DNA from: Sorex araneus
Taxonomy: Eukaryota > Chordata > Mammalia > Eulipotyphla > Soricidae
Assembly (NCBI RefSeq): GCF_027595985.1
Contig: NC_073302.1
Span: forward strand, 280,209,116-280,273,115
Length of the DNA: 64,000 nt
Direction: 5' to 3'
Shown: positions 1 through 10,856 of the stretch, one piece after another
Layout of the letters: each line of letters begins with the position of its first letter
Position numbering within the stretch: the stretch's first letter is position 1
Program-made: the position numbers and the translations under genes
The notes under the pieces: generated by a model
What the model was told of the DNA's origin: nothing
The model's input: the letters and a program-made list of their open reading frames with translations, nothing else
The model's database searches: none

Positions 1-645
1 TCATCATCATCCTTTAGATTGTCGAATTTCTTGAGCAGTCTCTGTAACGTCTCCACTCTTCCTAACCCTGAAATTTTAGAAGCTTGTCTTTACTCGTCCT
101 TCCCAACGGTGCCACATTGGAGGCCCTTTCAGGGTCAGGGGAAATGAGACCTAGCATTCTTACTGGCTTTGGCATATGAATACACCATGGGGAGTTTGTG
201 AGCCTCTCCCATGTGGGGAGGAAACTCTTAGTAGCTTGCCAGTTTCTTCCAGAGGGAGAAGTAGGCTATAAGATGTCAGGAGTTTCCGGGAGCTTGTTTT
301 TAAATCTCTGGATGTTGGCTCCTGGTGGGATTATATGGCGCTAGGGGCAGTCCCTGTATGTGACTGCCTAGCTACTGGAAAATGGCAACTCTGGTCAGAA
401 GAGGCCCAGTCCCAATCTGAGCAGACTTGAAGGTCTCAGTCCTGGGTCCCACACTCCTGGGTTCCACTGCCGGTACCTTCATGCAATGAGGCTCATCTGA
501 TCATGTGGAGAGGGACCTTGAGCATGGCTGTGGCTTGGCTCTGGAGGTCTTTGGCCTCGGGAGCTCTGCTCGGGAGGGGAGGGAAGCTGGAGCCTACCTT
601 CTCCGAGAGGCCCCTGGAAAGACAGCTAGGCGAACAGTGTGTAAT
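1..645 (-). mobile_element. Composite RTE-tailed retroelement, minus strand, cut by window edge
   Basis: Read on the minus strand, the 3' half is the long S-R body and tail: the complement of positions 1-170 contains CTGACCCTGAAAG, the GTTGGGAAGGACGAGTAAAG segment and a degraded tail ending in ATGATGATGA. The 5' half (about 240-600) is not tRNA-like. It is GC-rich and shared with the copies at 10857-11415, 39352-39868 and 60905-61255; common landmarks include GCCAACATCCAGAGA, TCTTATAGCCTACTTCTCCC and CAGCCATGCTC. The 5' limit near 645 is approximate. Short ORFs here are by-products of GC-rich repeat sequence. Confidence 0.7.
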
Positions 646-949
646 TTGGTTAAAAGTGATCAGTTTTATGGTAAGGAATTCGTCTAGAATTCCAATGGCC
701 ATCCTAACATAGTGTTATACAGATATTGATTGATATGAATTATGCAAATCTTAGAATTATAAATGAAGTGCAATGAGCAATGTGACCTAAATCCAATTGT
801 TTTGAAAATATTTTAGGAACACAGGAAAAGTACTCTGACTGTTTGAGCATATTGGAAATATTTATTCTAAGTCTTATCATTTAGTGCAATAGAGATAAAA
901 TATCAATACAGAGAAAAAAGAACATTATGATTACATGTGAACTTGGTAA
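646..949. other. AT-rich stretch without gene
   Basis: No ORF, repeat or RNA gene recognised. The last dozen bases (about 937-949) form the left target-site duplication of the next SINE. Confidence 0.6.
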
Positions 950-1198
950 GGCTGGAGTGATAGCAAAGCCGTAGGGCATTCGCCTTTCATGTGGCCGACC
1001 TGAGTTCGATTCCTCCTCCCTCTCGGGGAGCCTGGCAAGCTACCTAGAATATCTTGCCCGCACGGCAGAGCCTGGCAAGCTACCCTTGCCTTACTGGATA
1101 TGCCTAAAACTGTAACAATAAGTCTCACAATGAGAGAAGTTACTGGTGCCCGCTTGAACAAATTGATGAGCAACAGGATGACAGTGACAGTGACAGTG
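950..1198 (+). mobile_element. S-R SINE (tRNA head, RTE-derived tail)
   Basis: Starts GGCTGGAGTGATAGCAAAG. The B box GAGTTCGATTCC, body CTCTCGGGGAGCC and tail TACTGGTGCCCGC...GATGACAGTGACAGTGA are all present. It is flanked by an imperfect target-site duplication, TGAACTTGGTAA on the left and TGAACTTGTTAA on the right, supporting target-primed insertion. The tail repeats are CAGTGA units, not an A tail. Confidence 0.92.
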
Positions 1199-1684
1199 AA
1201 CTTGTTAAAGCTTTGGTTACTATATCACATCTTTATCTAGCTACTAGGTTCCATTTTAATCAACAGTTAGGTATCCAAATAGTGTATTATACCTTATAGG
1301 TGTGGCTCTAAAGAAAGTATTATCAATGGGGGTGGGGTGGGGTAAATGATATGTAGTTCAGAGATGAAGTATGGACCTTGGGTTCAATATCCAATACTGC
1401 AAAATTAAACAAGATCATTAATTTTAGATTTGATATAAAATGGCAGGATTAGAATACCTTTGATAAAGTGAAATAATTGAATCTATGGAGGATTTGTTTT
1501 AATTTTTATCTTAGTACTTTTGGCATAGAATATATAACAAAAGTTATCATTTGTTACAAATTATACAAAAAATTCAAATATATACAGAGAGTATAATGTA
1601 TGAACTTTGTCCTTTCCCAATTTTATCTGTGGAATTATCTTTAAAAGTTTAATAATTTTGTCATTGAAAAAATAATTTGTATAT
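1199..1684. other. AT-rich stretch without gene
   Basis: Low-GC sequence with a short G-rich patch near 1329-1343. Nothing gene-like was seen. Confidence 0.6.
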
Positions 1685-2442
1685 CCCGGAGAAACAAAAA
1701 TGCATAGTCGAAATGACATCTGCACTTATATGTTCATTGTGGCACTGTTTTCAATAGCCCGGATCTGGAAAAAACCCGAGTGCCCGAGAACAGATGACTG
1801 GTTATAGAAACTTTGGTATATCTATACAATGGAATACTATGCAGCTGTTAGAAAAGATGAAGTCATGAACCTGGAATATAAGTGGATCAACATGGAAAGT
1901 ATCATGCCAAGTGAAATGAGCCAGAAAGAGAGGGACAGGCATAGAAAGATTGCACTCACCTGTGGAATATAAAATAACAGAGTAGGAGACTAATATCCAA
2001 GAATAGTAGTATGCAATACCAGGAGGTTGACTCCATAGCTTGGAAGCTGGCTTCACACACTGGGGAAAGTCATCCCAGATAGAGAAGGAAACACCAAGTA
2101 AAATGTGATTATAGATCCCACTCGGGAAGGGAGATGTGTGCTGAAAGTAGACTAGAGAATGAACATGATGGCCACTCAATACCCCTATTGCAAACCACAA
2201 CACCCAAAAGGAGAGAGAGAGTGAACAAATTGGAATGCCCTACCATAGAGGTGGGGTGGGGTGGGGGGGATAGGATAGGGGGATGGGAGAACTACTGGGT
2301 TCATTGGTGGTGGAGAATGGACACTGGTGGAGGGATGGGCTCTGGAACATTGCATGAGGGAAAAACAAGCACTAAAATGTGTGAATCTGTAACTGTACCC
2401 TCACTGTGACTCACTAATTAAAAAAATTAATTAATAAAAAAA
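1685..2442 (+). mobile_element. 5'-truncated L1: ORF2 C-terminus plus 3' UTR
   Basis: The frame from 1832 to the stop at 1970-1972 reads EYYAAVRKDEVMNLEYKWIN... and ends RHRKIALTCGI. This is recognisably the C-terminal end of L1 ORF2p, whose equivalent in other mammals ends with the EYYAA...KDE...MSQKEKD pattern. Positions 1973-2417 are a GC-rich L1 3' UTR, including GGAGAATGGACACTGGTGGAGGGATGGG, and the element ends in an A-rich tail near 2442. Upstream of 1832 the ORF2 match continues with frame damage. The 3' UTR recurs at 48226-48534 and, reversed, near 7072 and 59865. Confidence 0.88.
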
Positions 2443-3613
2443 GGAATCTATTCTGCTATTCCATAGAAATACTTAAATATTTTGACCACTATTCATCCAA
2501 TCAATTTTATACATGATTCCATCCAGGCTTTTCTAGCCAACTCCCTAATTATTCTGCAAATATGTTTCTTTTTTTTAACTAAAAAGATAAAATTTCTGTG
2601 CTATACAAATTCAGGAATATTTATCTAAATAATTAAGGTTTATGTTTACTTAATATTGCCCCAAAGTGTTCAAGTCTGGTATTTTTTTCTTGACATTGCT
2701 CTTGAAATTATATTGTATAATACAAACTTTTCATAAGATATATGGGTGGACATAAGTTAAAAATGTAAAAGTGACCTATTCCAGAAAAAAAAAATTGAAC
2801 TCTCTCTTACAAATAATGGAAGAACAAAGCATTAACAGAAATAACGGAAAGAGTCTAGTAGGGAACCAATTATCTATCTAATAATAGTTGCATCTGTTTA
2901 GTATTGGAGTGTTCTGGTCAATTTAAGTACCTGTATGTGAAAAGTTGGGTAGTAAAAAATCTGAGGTATTGACTTAATGTAGAAAAAAGAACTCAGCAAC
3001 TTTTTAGACTAAAGAGGTTAGTGCTGACTTGGAAGTACCTGCAGACAAATCAGGGAAGGGGAAGGTTAAACTCTGAGAAACTTAAATCTCTAGTACATTA
3101 CTGGTTTCCTGGAGAGAAGGCAGCCACTTCCCTACCTAAGGCTGGATGTTGTGACTATTCTGAAACTTCCACAATTTTGACATTGTGGTTGATAAAGCTT
3201 CTCCACCCCAAACTATCAGAGAGACAGAGAAAGAGAGGGAGAAATCTGCCCTGCTGTGGTCCTATTCTACATAGAATATGCAGATGAGAGGGAGCATAAC
3301 TCAGAAAATTCACATCAAGTAGTGATGCTCCTGGCACTTCAAAAACGCAGGTGATAAACTAAAATCAAATTTCTTCTTGGGAGCAAGGGATCCATGCTGC
3401 TTTCCAAATCAGGGTACTGCGGTTAGACATCATTTCCAGGAATCTGAGCAGAGATAGCCTGCTGGCTGAGCCTCTGCCAACTCCCTTCCTCTCTGATAAA
3501 CCACATCACTCAGAAGCCTCTGCAACCATAAGACCAAGACTTCAAATTCTGCTCTGCAGCTGAGGTCCTGCAGAGAAAAAAAAAAGCCATTTCTTAGAAT
3601 GTTAAGAACGATT
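2443..3613. other. Mostly unique AT-rich sequence
   Basis: No repeat family was confidently recognised. Positions 3000-3560 are less AT-rich and hold short overlapping ORFs on both strands without recognisable products. Confidence 0.5.
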
Positions 3614-3794
3614 GGGGCCAGAACAATACAAAGGGTGAGTGGGCATTTGCTTTGCACTTGGCTGGTCCAGGTTCGATCCCCAGTACCCCTTATAGTCACC
3701 AGACCCGTTCCAAGAGTGATCCCTTAGAATAGATCTAGGGTTAAGCAACTGCTGCTTGTGGCTCCGAAGCCTAAATAAATAAATAAAAAAAAAA
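3614..3794 (+). mobile_element. S-A SINE, diverged
   Basis: The head GGGGCCAGAACAATACAA is diverged. The B box GGTTCGATCCCC is intact, and the copy ends in an AAAT-type and A-run tail (3772-3794). The next SINE begins directly after this tail. Confidence 0.85.
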
Positions 3795-3990
3795 GGGGCT
3801 GGAGCAATAGCACAGTGGGTAGGGCGTTTGCCTTGCATGCCGCCAACTCAGGTTCAATTCCCAGCATCCCATATGGTCCCCTGAACACCGCCAGGAGTAA
3901 GTCCTGAGTGCAGAGCTGGGAGTAACCCCTGTGCATCGCCAGGTTTGACCCAAAAGGCAAAAAAAAAAAAATTAAAAGAGAAAAATAAAA
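3795..3990 (+). mobile_element. S-A SINE inserted at the A tail of the preceding copy
   Basis: A near-complete S-A copy: A box ATAGCACAGTGGG, B box GGTTCAATTCCC, CATCCCATATGGTCCCC and GTTTGACCCAAAAGGC followed by an A-rich tail. The tandem arrangement suggests insertion into the A tail of the upstream SINE. Confidence 0.9.
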
Positions 3991-4009
3991 ATGAACTCTA
4001 TTTCTTTCA

Positions 4010-4267
4010 CAGACTGGAGAGATATTGCAGCGGGTAGGGCATTTACCTCACACGTGGCCAACCCAGGTTCAATTCCTCTGTCCCTCTCAAAGAGTCCGGC
4101 AAGCTACTGAGAGTATCCTGCCTGCACGGCAGGGCCTGGCAAGCTCCCATGGTGTATTCAATATGCCAAAAACAGTCACACAAGTCTCACCATGGAGATG
4201 CTACTGGTGCCCACTCCAGCAAATCGATGAACAGCAGGGACTACAGTGCAACAGTGTGACAGTGCGA
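4010..4267 (+). mobile_element. S-R SINE
   Basis: The head GACTGGAGAGATATTGCAGCGGG, B box GGTTCAATTCC, full S-R body and tail TACTGGTGCCCACTCC...CAGTGTGACAGTG are present. TTCTTTCAC occurs immediately before (4001-4009) and again just after the tail (near 4270), a likely target-site duplication. Confidence 0.9.
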
Positions 4268-4460
4268 CTTCTTTCACCAGAAATTGGCATGAGTCTATCT
4301 CTAGAGTTGCTAATGAGAGCAGATACCAAATGTTGGGCCTAGAGAAGGGATCGATTTGTTTTGTTTTTTCCTGATGCCAAGTGATGTGGACCAATTTCTA
4401 TATACTTATTGGACATACATATGTGGTTTTACAAAAGTATCTGTTCATCTCTTCTCCCCA

Positions 4461-4645
4461 TTTTTTTTTTTTTTGGTTTTTGGGTCACACCCAGCGATGC
4501 ACAAGGGTTACTCCTGACTCTGCACTCAGGAATTACCCCTGGTGGTACTCAGGGAACCATATGGGATGCCGGGAATCGAACATCGAATCCGGGTCAACTG
4601 CATGCACGGCAAACACCCTACCTGCTGTGCTATTGCTCCAGCCCC
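4461..4645 (-). mobile_element. S-A SINE, minus strand
   Basis: On the plus strand it begins with a T run, then TTTTTGGGTCACACCC, CCATATGGGATGCCGGGAATCGAAC and ends GCTATTGCTCCAGCCCCC. The flanks CTTCTCCCCAT and CTTCTCCTCAT are a probable target-site duplication. A short duplication, ATCGAACATCGAATCC, sits at the B box. Confidence 0.92.
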
Positions 4646-4659
4646 CTTCTTCTCCTCAT

Positions 4660-5360
4660 TTTTGACAGTTACAACTTTTCTGCTCAAACTCATTTTCTTT
4701 ATTTTTTTCTGTTTTGTTCCTTATGTAGTGCTTCTTAAATTTTCCTCTTAGTACTTTTTTGATTAGATTCCATTATTCTGATAACTTAGAATATGAAATC
4801 TGCATTTAATTTTTTTCACTTCCATGTATTTATGATTTAACTTGTCTTTGTTTTCTTTTATCTAAAGAAAACAATTTTTTCAGTATCTGTTGTAACATAT
4901 AATTTTTCAGGATCTGTTTTTGGAGGAAGTTGCTGAGATTTCCCGCTGACTAGAGTGAGGGTCCTAAAGCCAAACCCAGTTTGAGCAACTTCGTGGACAA
5001 TCTTCCCTGCGGGCTTGGGTAGATTTTCACTAAGGGAATGTACACAGGGTTCCCCACCGAACCCCAAATGTGTCAAAGGGGAGGCTGTCTTTGAAGAGCA
5101 AGGAAGAGAAATTCCAGTTAGAAAGCCTGACATGAAACAGAAACTTCTTATTTTTCCCCCTCTTTCCTTTTATGATTGTGGAATTTACAGATTGTGGAAA
5201 TAAACTGTTCTGCAGGGCAGATTCTATCGCTGATTCAAAGAAAATGTGCTGGGACAGTTTGTCTTGGTACATAGTTTTATAGTTTTAAATTCTCTGCTCT
5301 GCCCCCCTCCCTTTTTTTTTAAATTTTATGGTGATTTGGTGATTTCTGATCTTTGTCAAC
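4660..5360. other. Unique sequence, no gene recognised
   Basis: AT-rich DNA with a moderately GC-balanced block at 4905-5270 that contains an AATAAA at about 5199. No exon or known repeat could be assigned. Confidence 0.4.
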
Positions 5361-5375
5361 AGACATGTACCTTCT

Positions 5376-5562
5376 TTTTTTTCTTTTTTTCTTTTTGGGT
5401 CACACCTGGCAATGTATAGAGGTTACTCCTGGCTCTGCACTCAGGAACTACCCCTGGCGGGGCGGTGGGGGCTCAGGGGACCATATGAATTCTGAGAATC
5501 AAACCCTGGTCGGCCGTGTGCAAGGCAAATGCCCTACCCGCTGTACTATTGTTCCAGCCCCC
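5376..5562 (-). mobile_element. S-A SINE, minus strand, with perfect target-site duplication
   Basis: T-rich start, GGGTCACACCTGGC...CTGTACTATTGTTCCAGCCCCC. AGACATGTACCTTCT occurs at 5361-5375 and 5565-5579, a perfect 15 bp target-site duplication. An extra G-rich patch (GGCGGGGCGGTGGGGGC, 5456-5472) replaces the usual GGCGGTGC. Confidence 0.95.
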
Positions 5563-5669
5563 ATAGACATGTACCTTCTAAGAAGGCAATCAATGCTGGC
5601 TTTAAAAGCTCTGACTTCCTTCTCCAAATAGATCAAATATCTTCTGAGAATGTAATGTCTTGTTATACT

Positions 5670-5896
5670 GTATCACTGTATCACTGTCATCCTGTTGCTC
5701 AGTTTTCTTTGAACAGGAACCAATGGTTACTATTTTTGGCATGACAAATATGCCACAGGTAGCTTGCCAGGCTCTGCAGTGTGGGCAGGATACTCTCTGT
5801 AGCTTGCCAGGCTCTCCGAGAAGGTTGGAGAAATCGAACCCAGGTAAATCACGTGCAAGGTAAACGCTCTACCCTCTGTGCTATCGCTCAGGTCCA
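5670..5896 (-). mobile_element. S-R SINE, minus strand, with target-site duplication
   Basis: Tail complement CACTGTATCACTGTCATCCTGTTGCTC, then the S-R body and tRNA head ending CTATCGCTCAGGTCC. TCTTGTTATACT at 5658-5669 and 5897-5908 is a perfect 12 bp target-site duplication. Part of the tail just upstream of the GTTGCTC segment is diverged. Confidence 0.93.
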
Positions 5897-6017
5897 TCTT
5901 GTTATACTAGAGATCAAATATATAAATTTCTCCAAATGTTCTTGTATGTTTATAATTACAAATCTATATAAAGTATAATGAATTTGACCACAGATATTTT
6001 TGATTACATAAATGGAC

Positions 6018-6222
6018 TTTCTTTTTTGGGGGGGGATGGGGGATCAGTTTGTTTGTTTTGCTCTGTATCCAGGCCACATCTGGTGGTGCCTAGGGCTTAC
6101 TCCTGTATTCAGGGATCACTCCTGGTGGAGTCCGGAGGAGGTCACTGCTTGGTGTTGGGGAATGAACCCAGTGACCATGTGTAAAACAATCACCCTATCT
6201 GAGGTACCATCGCTCTGCCATG
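6018..6222 (-). mobile_element. Old S-A-like SINE, minus strand
   Basis: A diverged copy: T/G-rich start, CCAGGCCACATCTGG, CTTACTCCTGTATTCAGGGATCAC, and a degenerate tRNA head ending ATCGCTCTGCCA. The many mismatches indicate age. Confidence 0.6.
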
Positions 6223-6250
6223 GTTTGCTGCTTAGTATTCTTTGCAACTG

Positions 6251-6525
6251 GACTGGAGCGATAGCACAGCTAGTAGGGTGTTTGCCTTGCAAGCAGCCAA
6301 CCCGGGATTAGTTCCTCCGACCCAGGTTGGAGTCCTCCAACACGGGTTTGATTCCTCCATCCCTCTCTGAGAGCCCAGCAAGCTACACAGAGAATCTCGC
6401 CTGCAGAGCTGAGCCTAGCAAGCTAGCCGTGGCATATTCGATATGCCAAAAACAGTACCAAGTCTCACAATGGAGACGTTACTGGTACAAATTGATAAAC
6501 AATGGAATGACAGTGCTATAGTGCT
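6251..6525 (+). mobile_element. S-R SINE with a triplicated B-box segment
   Basis: Starts GACTGGAGCGATAGCACAGC. Instead of one B box there are three successive 20 bp units at 6299-6318, 6319-6338 and 6339-6358, all variants of ACCCGGGTTNGANTCCTCC. The body and tail follow, but the tail lacks the GCCCGCTCGAG part. It ends CAGTGCTATAGTGC. The triplication is described as a finding. Confidence 0.9.
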
Positions 6526-6878
6526 TTTTTATTTTATTACCCACAGTTGCATAATTTTCTGCCCTTTCTTCTTTTCATTGCTTTTTAGTTTCATTCCATT
6601 ATGAACCCAGAAGAAGCTTAATGCTATTTCAAACTTCATAGCTATATGTGGACAGTGTCCAAATTGAAGTGTTTCTATGAACACTAGAAAATAATGCATG
6701 TTCTCATGTCTTCGAATAAAATATCCTCTAAGTATATCCCAAGTTCATCTTAAGCAGTGTATAATTAAAGACATTTGTTTTCTTAGTGATTTTCTATCTG
6801 AATGATGTATTTCCAAAATGGTCTACTATTTTTGTGTTCCTGTAAATGTCTCCCATTACTTTATATAATTTGTCTCAA

Positions 6879-6879
<1 letters not shown>
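6526..6879. other. AT-rich stretch without gene
   Basis: No repeat or gene recognised in this unique-looking sequence. Confidence 0.5.
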
Positions 6880-6914
<35 letters not shown>

Positions 6915-6930
6915 GTCTATCTATATCTAT
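6880..6930. repeat. (CTAT)n microsatellite
   Basis: About twelve CTAT units with one GTCT variant and a final interruption. This is a tetranucleotide tract of the kind that is usually length-variable. Confidence 0.95.
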
Positions 6931-7071
6931 CACGTAGCATAATTTATATATATAGTTCAACTATGTTGGGTGACATATAGAAATAATTTTTATGCCCTGT
7001 TTTAGTGATGACTTTATGATGGAATAATAATTATCTTTTTCTTTTGTCAGATTTGACTGGAAGTCTATTTT

Positions 7072-7642
7072 TTTAATATATTTTTTATTGAATCACCACA
7101 TGGAAAGTTACAAAGCTTTCAGGCTTAAGTCTCAGTTATACAATGCTCAAACAGCCATCCCTTCACCAGTGCATATATTCGACCACCAGGAACCCCAGCA
7201 TACCTCCCCCCTACCCCTTTCGCCTGTGTAGCTGATAAATTTCACTTTACTTTTCTCTTTACTTTGATTATATTCAATATTTCAACAAAAAACTCACTAT
7301 TATTGTTTGGAGTTTCCCCGCCCAAAGTCAGACCCGTTGAAAAAGGAAGCATTTGATTATTTGTTTTCCATTGCTGACAATGAAGAGATATGGATCTGTA
7401 TTTTAGTAATTAAGTCCAGGGAAATTTCTGCCAGAAATTGCATCACTGCAAGCTTGTAACTCCCTTTTGTGGCCATCATAAGATGGCTGCCGGGGCTCAG
7501 CTCACAGTCTAGAGACATTTCTGCAAGAAGCTGCTTGTGCCCAAAGTAGTTTAGCTGGCCTCCGGGGCCATGGTCGTGCAACAGTGGAAATGTCGCAGAG
7601 CCGCCGGGCTTATATCTCGGCAGAGGGTGGTGTGGGTACCAC
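7072..7642 (-). mobile_element. 571 bp non-LTR retro-insertion with L1-like 3' end and GC-rich 5' part
   Basis: CTGGAAGTCTATTTT is repeated perfectly at 7057-7071 and 7643-7657, defining the insertion exactly. Read on the minus strand it begins GTGGTACCCACACC, has a GC-rich stretch containing GCCCGGCGGCTCTGCG, then an open frame 7581-7357 (74 codons from an ATG, no known relative), and ends in an L1-type 3' end (GTGGTGATTCAATAAAAA). The 3' end matches the complement of 59865-60010. Parts such as ATTCAATATTTCAACAAAAAA recur at 61270, with a diverged form near 44716. It could be an internally deleted L1 or a separate L1-mobilised family. Confidence 0.8.
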
Positions 7643-7659
7643 CTGGAAGTCTATTTTCA

Positions 7660-10120
7660 ATAGTATGAATACACCATTCCTTACCTTTTTTCCAGCATTT
7701 ATTTGGAGTATCAGTTTTTATTCCTTTGCTCTTGCTTTGTATTTATCTTTAGAGTTTACTTGCTTCTCGTGTAAACAACACATAGTTGCATTTTTCATTT
7801 TTTAATCTCTCAATAATTATTTGACTTTTGATTGTGGAGCACAATATGTTAACATTTAAATTATATACAATGATTTCATTTATATGTTGATATTAATTAA
7901 CTTTTTTCAGTCAAAAATATTTCATGTACATTGAAGTGTATTTCAACAATGATGCAATTAACCTGACATTAAGCACTATAAGGCAAATGATAAAGTGTTA
8001 CCAGAGGTGCCAAGGTGTAGCCAGAGAAATTATGATAAGCTAAATCACTCATTAGCAAAAAAAACTGAATCAATTCACCTATGTATTTAATATAATGATA
8101 TCAACTTTGTGATCAGACAGAACTACAACAAAAGGAAAACACTTTTGAGTGATAATAAAACAAAGTTTAGCTGGTTAAAGTGCTCTATGTATGGTTGTAG
8201 TATACGTACACTGGCATCGGAAGCATCCATCGAGTATATGGGATATTAGTCAAAAAAATTAATAAACTATTGAAAACTTTTTACTAAATTATTCTTAAAT
8301 TTATTTTCCAATTTCTAATCTATAAAGGATCAACCACATTAGGGTATAAATGACAGGATTATTTGGTCATGAATTTTTCTTTTTAATTCTGAATGTTCAG
8401 AGACTAGTACCACATGAGGGGAGTGCAGCATTGGAGAGAAAGGAATGGAAAAAATGTCAGGAACCTGTGAAAAAAATTATCAGATATTTGTCCAAAAGAA
8501 ATGGCATTGAAGGAAAACTAGGTGGCTAGAAGAAGAAGAAATTTCTTGATAGTTTCACTGTGACAGTTACAGTAATAAGAATAAATCAGAAAAGAATGGT
8601 ATTGAGCCAAGTATAGGAAGTTTGAAATTGCATTCTTAGTAAGAAGAAGCTATTACATGAAGTGAGTAGAAATATAACTTAATATAAATTACATTTTTAT
8701 AAAGATTATCCTAATAAATTTTAGGGGAAAAGTCTACATGTGAGACCAAGGGATGAACTTAGATCTTGTATTCAGATTTACAAGTGTTCATTATCGTCTT
8801 TTGATATAATCTTCGTGCAAAGACAATAAACCAAAAGATCTATTCTACCTCAAGGCAATCATAGTATATTATTTACACCCTTCTATTTTTATCTGCCTAT
8901 CCATTTTACCATCAGCATGACAAAGATCCCTGAGTCTATGGTCTCATAAAGTTTTTTTATATTTGGAGAGTTTTACATAATATATATTGTTTTCATATAC
9001 CACAAGCTTAACTTCCGTAAATTTATCGTTCATTCATCAGTGTGTTTATTCCTTAAATAGAAAAAATTCTAAATTATTATGAAGAAAAAATCAGAAAAAC
9101 CTTATTATTAGTAATATTATAAAATGTATTCAAAATTGATATGCTACTCATAAATTTACTGTTAGTTTTGTAATGATGTGTATATCTGCTTTGAAAACTA
9201 TGGGTAAGTAACATGTCTTAGTAGGTATTTAAGGAAAAGATGAATTCTAGTCTCAGAAAATATTATTTTATGCTAAATTACATTAAGTAAGCAATCTAAT
9301 CTAAAAAGTTTTCAGTTGTCAATTAAAAATAAAACTTACATATAAATGATTATAATCATTATGTTGGTGATTCACCAGCAAAACCTTTCTCTCCTTTTAT
9401 AACGCTATAATCAGGAATTGGTAAACTCTAATCTTTAAAACAATATTTATTAAGAAGCAACATTTTCCTGAAGTAATAAAGTTTCAAAGCATATATTAGA
9501 TCCTTAAAAATCCTGAACATGAATTATTTTTATTCATCTTATCCTGAAAAACTATTCATGTGAGTAATATAGTGATAAGATTCCAAACTTTTATGTGAAG
9601 AACTATTAAAAAAAACTGTAGCACAACAGATGGTTATAAGAAATACTTCAAGTATGTATTGAAGCACTGTTTGAATCACTATGATAGAGTTGTCAATATC
9701 AGTGAAGCCCATACTTATGTGTCTGTGCAGCAAAGTGTGAAGGAGTGTCTCAAAACAAAGCAGTTTTGGAAGACCAAGAGACAGAACTATAAACAACAAA
9801 TTGCCCAAGTGACAGACAGTCATTAAAACTGAGCTGGCTATACATATAACCATTGTTGTGGAAACTTCTGAATACTCATTAAGGCATTTGACTAACTAGA
9901 CTGCATTTACACAATGAACACAATTGGTGTTATGAAGAAAAAATATATATATATATATTTCATTTACTTTCTAAATGAACTCTTTCATTGCAGGGAAAAT
10001 ATTGTATTTCTATTGTTTTAAGATTCAATACATGCAAAATTCCATAGCTATCATGTGATTAAAAGCAACATGAAACATTTATGAAAATTATTCATTCAAC
10101 ATTTATTCTAATCAACCATA
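7660..10120. other. AT-rich unique sequence
   Basis: No recognisable repeat or exon. The complement of 9539-9853 is open for 104 codons with two hydrophobic segments but no recognised relative. An AT run lies at 9944-9960. Confidence 0.5.
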
Positions 10121-10124
10121 AAGT

Positions 10125-10494
10125 GTCAGGCTGCCAGGGCTGGGTCCCTTGGTGCAGGGAGGGCTCTCACCCACCCCCTCTGGAGTGTCCCAAATGGAAA
10201 CAGCCTCTGGTGCGGAGTCTGGTGGCATGGTTATGGGGGCCTCAATTTATGCTCTCTTCAGGGAGAAGCAGCGGTGAGTTCTGGAGGGTGGCCAATGAGG
10301 AGATTATCTGGCGCCGGCAGGAGGTGGCTTATGGACATGACCCCTGGGTTGCTGGAGACTGGGGGAAGCAGGCAGAGGATCTGGGCTCAGACATCCCATT
10401 GATCCCAGAGTCCACAATCGCAAAGTTCCGCATTACCCAGGTAATTACCGTGGTAATGCAGAACCCCTAAACCACAGTGATTTTTTTTTTTTTA
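10125..10494 (+). other. GC-rich block of unknown origin
   Basis: An abrupt rise in GC content inside AT-rich DNA, open in one frame (10081-10470, 129 codons) with no recognised product. It ends in a 13 nt T run at 10481-10493 followed by AAAGTGATC; AAAGTG also occurs at the left edge (about 10119-10124), so it may be an insertion. No family was recognised. Confidence 0.3.
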
Positions 10495-10584
10495 AAGTGA
10501 TCTTTATATGCAGGTTAAAGATCAAACTTCGAGGGCCAGTTGGGATCTGCATCCAACTTTTATAGCCTTATCTCCTATAGACAT

Positions 10585-10762
10585 TTTTTTTTTTTTACAG
10601 TGGGGCAGTGGGTTGGGAAAACAGCTGTGTTTACGTCTTATTCTTGGCTTTGTTCTCAGGAGTCACTCCCAGTATTGCCAGGGGGACCATATTAGGTTCC
10701 GGGGATCAAACACAGGTTAGCTTTGTACTAATATTGTGCTAGCTTTGTGCTCTGGCCCTTTT
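10585..10762 (-). mobile_element. Old S-A SINE, minus strand
   Basis: A T run is followed by diverged S-A complement: CTTGGCTTTGTTCTCAGGAGTCACTCCC, GGGACCATATTAGGTTCCGGGGATC, and a head ending TGTGCTCTGGCCC. An AAAC-rich stretch follows at 10770-10800. Confidence 0.65.
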
Positions 10763-10856
10763 GCCACTTAAAAAAACAAACAAACAAACAAAAAACAAAC
10801 CCACAACTACTTGCTCCCATCACCTCGTGTTTTTAACTGGGGGTTGTGTTGTTTAT

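Noticed and set aside
2134-2409. 91-codon ORF with Gly/Trp-rich sequence
   Set aside because: It is the L1 3' UTR, also present at 48226-48534.
4025-4342. 105-codon ORF across a SINE
   Set aside because: The frame is the S-R SINE body plus flank. The phrase CYWCPLQQIDEQ in it is the RTE-derived tail, not a host gene.
9539-9853. 104-codon minus-strand ORF with two hydrophobic stretches, like part of a membrane receptor
   Set aside because: No family motif was recognised, and hydrophobic runs are common by chance in AT-rich DNA. Not strong enough for a gene call.
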